Under the pieces are notes generated by a model. That model saw only the letters and a program-made list of their open reading frames with translations, was not told where the DNA came from and did not search any database. A program made the position numbers and the translations under genes. Below, one piece after another: positions 56,589 through 64,000 of a stretch of DNA of 64,000 nucleotides (position 1 is its first letter; every line of letters starts with the position of its first letter). The DNA lies in assembly GCA_037178975.1 (NCBI GenBank), contig JASJZH010000006.1:10106001-10170000 (forward strand). Reading direction: 5' to 3'. The DNA is from Oscheius tipulae. Taxonomy: Eukaryota > Nematoda > Chromadorea > Rhabditida > Rhabditidae.

Positions 56589-57528
56589 TCAGACGGGAGG
56601 AAGCATGGGACGAGTGCTACTACGCCGTTTGGGACGCGGCGCAGCGGCTGAGGATCTTCGTCGAGCGTGAGCTGTGTGACTTGTTGAGGAAGAGCGTCTT
56701 CTACGCTCACTTAAGCAGCCGCTTTTATAACGAGATTAAGAGAAAAACTTACGTGACAGGCGGCGGACGACACTCGAAATAGTACTCATCTAATAAAGCA
56801 TCTTCGTAGGACGGAGGTGGCGAGGTTCCGCATCTAAAAAGGCATTATATTAACTGAAAAAGGGTCTTACTGCTGTTGATGTGATGAATATAGGGGTGGA
56901 GAGACTTCAGCCTTCTTTTTGTTCTCTTTAGCTGCGGCAGCTGCACGTTTCCGCACGTTTCGAGCTTCTGAAACGTTACATATTTTAGTAATAAGGAGAA
57001 GTAGAATTTGTAATAACGCTGAATTTAAACACTGAACTGGTTCTCATCACAAAAATTCTGTCATTTAGAACTAAATGCAAACTTTCGCCGTTGCTCCACT
57101 TTGTGTTTTTGGTGCCCAAATGTTTCGTTTTTCCCTTTTTTTGTTCTGAAATGGGTCGGATAGTTTTTGGTTATCAATATTGCTCGCAGTGTTCTGTAGG
57201 GTTAACATTTCGTCCTAGAACCCATTGACTGATTCTAAAGATATTTTGTTCCGGACTTACAACTAAAGATTGTTTTGAGCGCAGTTTGTGCTTCTATCCT
57301 CCCATACTTACTTTGTATAGTCTTAAAATTCTTCTCTCTCAATCTGGCTGTTATCCTTTGCACGACTCTTCTTGTTCTTCTCATCTCAACAATTCGGTCC
57401 AAATCCCATTGTTTGCATTTGTTGATGCCGACCAGCATTGCCACAACCATTCCAATACAAAAGAGTATTGTTGGCAGAACGATTGATGTCATCTGCTGTT
57501 CCGAGGGAACGAAGTACTCATGTTCCAT
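56589..57528 (-). CDS. Single-pass membrane protein with PPxY motif and basic tail
   Basis: ATG 57528 (MEHEYFVPSEQQ) is followed by one clear membrane helix (SIVLPTILFCIGMVVAMLVG) and a basic juxtamembrane stretch (MRRTRRVVQRITARLREK). Exon 2 (about 56965-56875) is Ala/Lys-rich and ends HQQQ. Exon 3 (about 56833-56753) carries TSPPPSYEDALLDEYYFE, a PPxY motif of the kind bound by WW domains of Nedd4-family ubiquitin ligases. The last exon is Arg/Ser-rich (ERRRRSSSTSHT) and ends RPMLPPV. About 160 residues. The layout resembles Nedd4-adaptor membrane proteins, but I do not recognise a named family. An in-frame upstream Met is possible; the chosen one puts a short polar head before the helix. 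Confidence 0.65.
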
Positions 57529-57534
57529 GCTTAA

Positions 57535-58499
57535 AATGAAAAAAATAACTGAAAAGCGAGTAAATAAGAAGAAAAAGAGTTTTAGGTAAATGGAAATACT
57601 TTTAAAGCTGGAAATCGCAGATCTCACACGGAAGAGAGCGCGTTTCAGCAAAACGAGGCTTATTGATTCCAGATGCGTGGTGGGAATATGCTCGCCTTGA
57701 CAAACTTTCGCCAATTCAAATAACGATTTTTAGTGGAAACATAGAAAAAAAGAACATTATTGCAAAACTACACAATAGGATGAAATGTGTAAGACGCATG
57801 GCTCGTGGTGGATGAAAGACGAAAGCAGCTGGCACGTATCGATCCCCACCCCCCTTTATGGAGCTCTCCGCTGAAAGGAACTGACAATGAAGCCGTTTAG
57901 TTCAATTTGAAGGTGTGAGTTTGCCGACGAGTCTCTGCAGGCCGAAAGAACTTTTTTTTATTATCTGTGAAGCAGGGGAACACGAAAAGTGAAAGAGACC
58001 GGAAAACAAGTTATACAAGTGATCGAGGCGAAAGATGAAAATGCAGCTCTCTTGTAATCTATAGGAAAGGCATATTTTTGTGTGACGAGGAGATTTTACA
58101 TGTTGTGAAGAGATTTGACCCGCACCGAGGAGGATATCACATCTGTTTGGCGATCGTCAATGAAGTCAAACTCGTGATCTTGCAGCCTCACCCTGAAAAA
58201 AGTTATCACAATAGCATTTTTGAATGGCCTGATTTGACCTATCTAATTTCAGTTGTATCTTTTCCTTCCCCATTCACCATATCCTATGTCTAATTTTTAA
58301 TGTCAACGGGGGACATTCTTTCTAACTCATTTTGCAGATATAAAAATAGTGTGAGCGTATCTGGCGAAATGACAAAATAGCGAACATGATCATGAAAACT
58401 GATAAATCCAAGTGGTTGCAATTATGTGTTTTGATATAAGCTGTTATGCAGTCTGCGTCCACAGAGGTATTGTATAATAATCTACAGTTCTTTGGCAGC
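57535..58499. other. Nearly 1 kb without a recognised gene
   Basis: Contains AT-rich sequence and a frame of about 71 codons (58078-58293) with no similarity or splice context that I trust. Presumably includes the promoter of the PPxY membrane protein. Confidence 0.4.
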
Positions 58500-58938
58500 T
58501 TTTAAAAGCGAGTGTCTCGCTATTGCGCCCAAGCGCCTAAAGTTGGTGCGCACAGTTCGAAAAATTTGGCGGGAACGTCGAAAAAGTTAATAAACTCGTG
58601 ATTTTTACGCTTTGCTGTAGGTTTTTAGCTCTCGGATGCTGCTTATCATAAAGATCATGAAAAATGATTTAGACCAAACCAAAAGAGAAGAAAAATGGCT
58701 AAATTTGGTTATATTAGAGCTTTACTCGCATTTTTACAGCCCATTCTATTTCATTTCCTTTTTTTGTGTATTTATTTGTCCACATAAGTATAGAGTAGTA
58801 TTTTAACACAATAGGATCTACAAATGTCGACAAAAATATATTTCTCTTGGAGCTTTGGAAAAAAAGTGGGTGGAATGGCCACGCGAAGTACGGTAGATAG
58901 GCGCCAAAGCATTTCATAGCGAGACACTCGCTTTAAAA
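58500..58938. mobile_element. MITE-like element with terminal inverted repeats
   Basis: TTTTAAAAGCGAGTGTCTCGCTAT at the left (58500-58523) is matched inverted at the right (58916-58938), differing by one A. That defines a 439-bp unit with no coding potential. Each terminus is itself palindromic (AGCGAG-TGT-CTCGCT). A clear target-site duplication is not obvious; TTTAAA itself may be part of one. The interior has GCGCC-rich words near both ends (GCGCCCAAGCGCC, GGCGCCAAAGC). Size, inverted ends and lack of genes fit a non-autonomous DNA transposon. Confidence 0.65.
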
Positions 58939-59062
58939 TTTAATGAATACCATAACCAAAACATTAACAAGCTCAAAAACTAACCAATCTCTATGAATTA
59001 CATTAGCCCTGCTTCTGAACTTATCCATACAAATTCCTTTTTACTAAGATGCAAAAACTTTT

Positions 59063-59135
59063 GCCGCCAGCAGGGGTCGAACCTGCGACCTTGGGCTTAT
59101 TAGACCCACGCTCTAACCGACTGAGCTATGGCGGC
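59063..59135 (-). tRNA. tRNA-Ile (anticodon AAU)
   Basis: A 73-nt cloverleaf on the minus strand. The acceptor pairs GCCGCCA with TGGCGGC perfectly, the D stem is GCTC/GAGC, the anticodon stem TGGGT/GCCCA, the anticodon loop CTAATAA with AAT at the centre, and the T arm GCAGG-TTCGACC-CCTGC. A-box and B-box promoters are intact. No intron. A T run (AAAAGTTTTTGC in sense) follows the 3' end and can terminate Pol III. The first anticodon base is expected to be edited to inosine, as usual for eukaryotic tRNA-Ile(AAU). Confidence 0.97.
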
Positions 59136-59192
59136 TACGTCTGGCAACACCCGCTGTCGAGACTATGTTATCGCGCCTGCCACCCGACACAC

Positions 59193-59381
59193 TCACGTTT
59201 CAATGTGGCCTTCTTCATTGTAAATAGACGGCCTAGGTTGATTCAGAGTCACTGATCGACTCCTACAGCATCCACATCGAAATTTGCAATACAAAAATAG
59301 AAGAGTACATCCGGCTATAGTTGAAACAATGGCTGTGATGAGGAGAAGCAAGCAGTTGAACTGGTCATAATTTAGTATCAT
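59193..59381 (-). CDS. Possible 62-residue single-pass membrane protein
   Basis: One exon: ATG 59381, MILNYDQFNCLLLL then a membrane helix (LLLLITAIVSTIAGCTLLFLYC), a Cys/Arg cluster just after it (KFRCGCCRSRS, likely palmitoylated if real), and a short polar tail ending EEGHIET. The order helix, basic Cys cluster, tail looks like a real type III micro-protein rather than noise. There is no similarity I recognise, and it could be an exon of something larger. Confidence 0.4.
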   Translation of the reverse strand: MILNYDQFNCLLLLITAIVSTIAGCTLLFLYCKFRCGCCRSRSVTLNQPRPSIYNEEGHIET

Positions 59382-59399
59382 CTGAAAGAGGAGATAAAT

Positions 59400-60430
59400 C
59401 TTGGTCTTGTGGATATGAAAATCTCCCGGTCAAAATAGGTGGCGCTATTGATAGGGTAATTATTCAAAAGTGACAAATCTGTCCAACCACTAGCGAATAA
59501 AGACGCTTTGGCCGTCGTCTAAGCAATCAGACGCCTTGGGACCGCACAAAAACTGCGGTAAATTGGCCCAAGTCTGCAGAGTGGGGGAAGATTTAAAGCC
59601 AGTGGTGTAACAGGACAAAGTTAGGACTTTTGCGAGATGAACGATGTGGGGGGGGGGGGGGGGATGAAATTGTGCTTGTGTGCCATCAGCAAAACACAAC
59701 ACACACAGCCGGGAGAGAGCACAGAGAGCTAAAAGAGTACAAAACAAACAGGAAGTCGCGCTCGCAGAAGCGCGATTTCTTGACTAGAAAAGAGAGTGTG
59801 GCAGAGCGCCTGGACGGCTGTCCGCCTCGGGTACTCAGACATGTGTTGCGGCCCCTCTCTCAGGAGGACTGTGCAAAAGAGGGAGAAGTAGAGAAAAAGT
59901 AGCTGCCGCATCGCATCAGAGTCAAATCTTACTTTAAAAACTATGTGAACAGGCTGCCGCAACGGGCTTTCGAGAGAGCAGCTGAACATTCAAACAGATC
60001 GGTCGGTCGTCGATAAGTGTGGAGCGGAGGGCAATACTGAAACATTCGTAAACACGAAAAAAGCTGGTTGATTGAATCAGCTTGAGAGCAATAGTATGAT
60101 TAGGTGGGGGCTTCAGTGCAAAAAGCGAGGGATTTTAGCTTCTTGAGAATGAGATAGCATTGAGCAAATAAACTTTTTTTTTCAGCTTATAGGTATGCAC
60201 TAATCACTTATTTTTCTTTCACAACATGTGGTCCACTGGAAGTTGTATCTAGAAAAAGTGGATGCCCAGACAGTTCTGACTAAGTTAACAATCACGGCAT
60301 TGCTTCACAGCTTCACAGATAATGACAAACAATCATGACAAACAGAAGATGAATCGACTCAGAAAACTGTGCCCACAGTCTGAAAAATGAACCTTGCGCA
60401 ACGATAAACTGGTGCGAATCACAATTATAC
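59400..60430. other. Spacer with a poly-G run, no gene
   Basis: No gene recognised. A homopolymer of 16 G lies at about 59648-59663, rare in this AT-rich window and prone to length change or assembly error. The rest is unremarkable. Confidence 0.4.
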
Positions 60431-60494
60431 TGTTTGCTTCTGCATGAAATGTTTTGTGACAACTCACGTAGAAAGACACCTACAATAACAGAAG

Positions 60495-61460
60495 ACACAG
60501 TAGTAGAGTTTGATGGGAGTTTTGTCGAAGGCTGCGTTCTTTCTCCACTCCTCTTCAACGCTGTGCTCGAAGACATCTTCAGACGACTCAATTGGGACAA
60601 CTTCGGCTTCAACATCAACGGCCGTAAGCTGAACCATCTTCGCTACGCCGACGATGTCGTCCTTGTCGGGAAGAGCCTGAGAGCAGTTCAGCGCATGGTG
60701 ACCGAACTGGAGGAAACAAGCCGTAGGATTGGATTGGAAGTCAATCTCCGCAAGACAGTTGCGATGACCAATGCCTACGAGGGGGATCTGCTTGTATCTG
60801 GCCAACAAATCCAATTTGTCCAGCACTTCACCTATCTTGGAAGTTCGGTTACGTGCACCACAGAAAACCAGGAGTTATCTCGGAGGATCGGAGCTGCATG
60901 GGGTGCGTTCAATCGTCATCGTCTGTTCCTTACCAAGAGAACCGTGCCAACAAGGATGAAGAGACGAGTCTACCTGACCTGTATCGTGCCAAGTTTGCTG
61001 TATGGCTGTGAAGTCTGGAGCCTTCGAACTGATGAGTTGAAGAAGCTGGCAGCCGTGCAGAGACGACAGGAAAGAGCAATGGCCTCACTCTTCTCAACCG
61101 CGTGAGGAACGAAGATGTTCGAAGAATGACCCAGCTCCCCGATATCCTGGACCTGGCTTGGAGGAGAAAGCTGAAGTGGGCAAGAAGAGTTGCAGCGATG
61201 GACGGAGCGAGATGGTCGAGAGCCACGACTGAATGGATACCCCTGAACCAGCGACGCGTCATTGGTAGGCCCCGTATGAGATGGGAGGACGACCTAAGGA
61301 GAGCATCCGAGAGGATAGGAAGAGCCCCCGCAACGTGGATGCGAGCGGCAAGATTGGACGGCGAAGAGTGGGTTCGAGCCATGGGAGCGGCAAGGGACCC
61401 AGTTTAGGAAACCCCTTTGATACCGTCAAATAAAATGTAAATGTAAATGTTTGTCGAAGA
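60495..61460 (+). mobile_element. 5'-truncated, frameshifted LINE (RTE-like) reverse transcriptase fragment
   Basis: The first frame covers the second half of a non-LTR reverse transcriptase: GCVLSPLLFNAVLEDIFRRL, then the catalytic LRYADDVVLVGKSL (about 60638-60680), FVQHFTYLGSSVT, and the thumb/C-terminal CIVPSLLYGCEVWSLR. It stops at 61105. A second frame, one base out of register, continues LLNRVRNEDVRRMTQLPDI, through RRKLKWARRVAAMDG and GRPRMRWEDDLRRA, to a stop near 61407. No endonuclease domain is present upstream. The 3' end has short tandem ATGTAAATGTAAATG units (about 61432-61449), the kind of tail RTE elements leave. A dead copy by truncation and frameshift. Confidence 0.85.
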
Positions 61461-61807
61461 CCCAGTGAGGAGTCCGCAGAAGATCTGTAAATGGTTAGAA
61501 TCAGTGATCAAAGCCTGGTACTTTGCATTTCGAATGTTTATGGGTGTCCTAGACCTCTTCTACACTTTGAATTGATGATGTTTTGCAGCAGAGTTCTCAC
61601 AATGGAAACTGGTCAGTCAGATATTCCTTATTGTTCGCTGTTTCGTACACACCTCCGCCTGACATTTGAATTCGTGAGTGTCTTACTTCTTCTTTTAAAT
61701 AGATACCACGTTGTGTCTCTTTGAGTTGATAGACCGCAAAAAGTGTGGAGCACTTGAAGACTTGTCTCACAGTCTATGCGGCCGAATAATACCACAAAAG
61801 AAATAAA

Positions 61808-61925
61808 AACGTGGCAGTTGTCTCTGTCTCTCTCGCCGTTTGTATGTCCCTCTATCTTTGTGTCTTCTTTTGTCTCTTTGGCCCTCTACCTCTGCGTCTT
61901 TCTGTCTCTATGTCTCTGTTTCTCG
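61808..61925 (+). repeat. CT-rich GTCTCTCTGTCTC simple repeat
   Basis: About 118 bp of imperfect GTCTCTCTATCT / GTCTCTTTGTCTC units, ending in TCTGTCTCTATGTCTCTGTTTCTC. It is the same repeat type that fills several introns. Here no gene is recognised around it, so it may mark an unseen intron or be intergenic. Confidence 0.75.
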
Positions 61926-62037
61926 CCTTGAGCGACAACATTTTTCGACCCATACCTGGGTTATTGTCCAACTCAATTAGTTGGCAACAACCTACAACAA
62001 CAACACAACAATTTATAGCTTTTTATTTTGATTTTTT

Positions 62038-62093
62038 ATGGCCACGGACAAACAAACAGGCAGAGTTCGCCACCGAAACCATCACGCTTTAGA
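62038..62093 (+). repeat. Dispersed repeat GGCCACG-(CAAA)n-GACAG-TTCGCCAC, copy 2
   Basis: ATGGCCACGGACAAACAAAC, AGGCAGAGTTCGCCACCGAA and ACCATCACGCTTTAGATA match the copy at 45681-45760 with a few changes and a shorter CAAA run. It lies about 110 bp after the CT simple repeat and downstream of the LINE fragment, in a region that looks repeat-rich. Confidence 0.65.
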
Positions 62094-62630
62094 TATTAAA
62101 GTTAAATGAAAAATCTGGAAGCACTGTCGGTCATTCGCACGTTTCATACGTCTCAGCAAGTGCATGACCAGGCTCCTCGCCGCGAATCAGTCAAAGTTCA
62201 GCATTCGAATCAAAGAGGGGAATTGTACAACGATTATGGCGGGAACAGGGTAAATTAGCTTTCTGGGTATGTCTTTCAGAAAAAATTGTAGTTGTACCAT
62301 CGTAGTCTGGCTAACCATGACAACAGGGTCATAAACGACAGTTCATCTATCTATATCATCTTTAAATTTAGCAAGCCGCACAAGTACTGGGTTCCAAAGG
62401 AATTCATCGAAGTGATAAAGCAAATGACGCTGTCGTTTGAATGATTAAAACTGCATCTCAACAGCTGGAAGCTAATTGTGTCGCATCCTGGATGGCCGGT
62501 CTCGCTAAGATCACATTTATATGTGATGGAAGTAACGAGGAAGATGATACTATTCTCGAAAACTGGGAAGTGGTGAAAGGCTTGATAGTTATTCCTTTTG
62601 CAAATTTTCACTATCCACAATAATTGCGTA

Positions 62631-63168
62631 ATGGCCAGGCCGGCCGGGGTTAGATCAGTCGAGCCGAGAAGACACACGGACAGCTCTTACTTGAAGCGAT
62701 TCTGTAGTTACTGGGTACATGTTAACAGTGCAGTTGGTGCGTTTCAGAAGCCTAAGAAGATAATCGATCCCCCAGAGCTCAATCTGATCACTTTCGAAGA
62801 ACCTCTGGAAACGGAAATAGACATCGAAAAGTGCAGACTATCAGGTAACTTCGAGATGCCGTGGTTCATCCAGGTGAACTGGCTACCGATTCATTCAACT
62901 CCGAAATTTCAGCAGTGAAGATTGAGAGAATGCAATCCTACCGTGAAGAGTATCTCTGGCTGGTGTTCCGAGCCAAAAGAAGACTTTCTCAGGTCCATGC
63001 AGTTCTCATATATTCGTGAGATCGGATAATAGAGTCTTATTTTTGCACCCCGCTCTAATGGTGACTATATTATCTTCAAAATTAGCTGGGGATATCGCAG
63101 TTTTCGTCCGACTTCGGGGAGCTTTACAATAATCCCCAATGTGACATCCCTGTCTCATCTTTTACAGT
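62631..63168 (+). CDS. 5' part of an unrecognised multi-exon gene
   Basis: ATG 62631 opens MARPAGVRSVEPRRHTDSSY, ends exon 1 at about 62715 (CSYW, donor GTACATG), and joins through a 35-bp intron to KPKKIIDPPELNLITFEEPL and DIEKCRLS (to about 62844). The next exon, from about 62914, gives VKIERMQSYREEYLWLVFRA and KRRLSQ. After a further intron comes SSDFGELYNNPQCDIPVSSF, ending at a GTATGTG donor near 63168. Amino-acid use and splice sites look genuine. No family is recognised; no signal peptide or membrane helix so far. Later exons probably lie beyond 63.2 kb; a frame at about 63703-63902 (KSLIYIFIDKLLGLFKVK, SPKILSQYEQFSLRYNPQ) may belong to it or to another gene cut by the window end. Confidence 0.5.
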
Positions 63169-63169
63169 A

Positions 63170-64000
63170 TGTGCGCTAGCTTATAGAAGCTCTGGAGCCG
63201 GAACACTACCTTAAGCCAGTTCGTCCCATTGACTAATCCATTTACAATGGTGACCACAACGATGCCATTGACCTCGCTGCTTTCTGTGACCTCTGGAACA
63301 ATACTTAGACCGATATACGTTGACCGGTGTACCAGATGTCTGAACATGTTATAATAAATTTTTGGGTTAGAAAATCTGTTCTGGACAAATGTACGCAGGT
63401 TTCACTTGCAAACTCTGCTTGACCAAATTCGACTGTTTGAATTCACTGTATTTTATGGTTCGACAGATTGAGTTCAGCTTGGGTTTGCTTGGAAACCCTG
63501 AGAAATTGTCGGCTTTTTGCTGTATTTTGACTTGTCAATAGCATTTTTCTTCAGTACCGCTGAGAGGGGTCAAACCTTCAGCAATACATCAAAGTACAAT
63601 AAACGATACACAGACACAGAGTCGACAAAGTAATGGATGGATGGGCAGATTTGTTAGCTAAGCCAGGAGAGCCCAGACACCTGTTTAAATTATACTATCC
63701 ATGTGACCATTCATCCATCTTTTACGATGGTTTCCCACAAAAGTTTGATTTACATCTTCATAGACAAGCTGCTCGGGCTGTTCAAAGTGAAATCTCCGAA
63801 AATTTTATCACAATACGAGCAGTTTTCTTTACGATACAATCCTCAAACTCTACATTTTCGTCCAACGAGAGAATGTAAACAGCATACTGCTCGTTTGTGG
63901 CTGTAAGTTTTCCTACTTTCATGACATTAATTCCGGGCTTTTCTTGCTTTTTTAATTATTCATCAATGAAGAAAACATTAAATGATAGAAAACCGTAGAA
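63170..64000. other. Right edge, possible further exons
   Basis: Two overlapping plus-strand frames around 63633-63906 look mildly coding, but I cannot tell which, or how either joins to the exons ending near 63168. Nothing else is supported up to the window end. Confidence 0.35.

Noticed and set aside
58078-58293. Plus-strand 71-codon frame starting MCDEEILHVVKRF
   Set aside because: No family, no splice partners, and no polyadenylation signal at a plausible distance.

Overview
The window is animal nuclear DNA, almost certainly from a nematode. Two tandem cuticle collagens with the nematode-type N-terminal domain, very compact genes with introns mostly 35-150 bp long, an ODC-1-like ornithine decarboxylase, a DHRS4-like reductase ending in the peroxisomal signal ARL, and orthologues of NPHP-4, seipin, JKAMP, cardiolipin synthase and lamin B receptor/sterol reductase all fit. 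I cannot name the genus from sequence alone. All multi-exon models below were spliced by eye from GT/AG signals and reading frame; most internal borders are approximate.

Layout. 1-2.1 kb: no gene recognised. 2.1-9.4 kb: ornithine decarboxylase (+), a convergent secreted acid lipase (-), then two near-identical cuticle collagens (+). 9.5-18.8 kb: one long minus-strand nephrocystin-4 gene; two unrelated plus-strand genes, one Tyr/Arg-rich and one extremely Cys-rich and secreted, lie nested in its introns. A candidate RFX X-box sits just upstream of its start codon. 19.3-21.9 kb: a secreted Asn/Gln/Trp-rich low-complexity protein (-). 24-28.2 kb: DHRS4 (+), a small secreted ShK-domain protein (+), mitochondrial cardiolipin synthase (-).

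29.5-44.8 kb is the most unusual part: a local cluster of one P-loop GTPase family (G1 GETGxGKT/S, G3 DTPGIGD or DSPGFGS, a non-canonical G4 FTNxR). It holds an intact-looking GTPase plus pseudo-GTPase fusion (+), a GTPase / coiled-coil / GTPase locus (-), a copy with two apparent breaks (-), a GTPase stub that decays (+), and a copy that keeps the helical and coiled-coil parts but has no GTPase (+). Local duplication, domain shuffling and decay are all visible.

45.8-57.5 kb returns to housekeeping genes: a small unknown gene (-), seipin and JKAMP in a possible operon (+), a Pro/Lys-rich disordered protein (-), a Ly-6-like surface protein (-), an LBR-type sterol reductase (+) and a single-pass membrane protein with a PPxY motif (-). 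Seipin (ER-lipid droplet), cardiolipin synthase (mitochondria), the sterol reductase (ER/nuclear envelope) and the acid lipase (lysosome/secreted) give the window a membrane-lipid flavour, but nothing shows co-regulation. The last 6.5 kb has a MITE-like element, a tRNA-Ile(AAU), a dead LINE fragment and one partial unknown gene.

Two dispersed repeat families cut across the window. One is a GAGACAGAGAGACA-type purine repeat that makes up nearly all of at least seven short introns. The other has the core CCCGTAYCRTCTNGGC (or its complement) and forms degenerate tandem arrays, mostly in introns.
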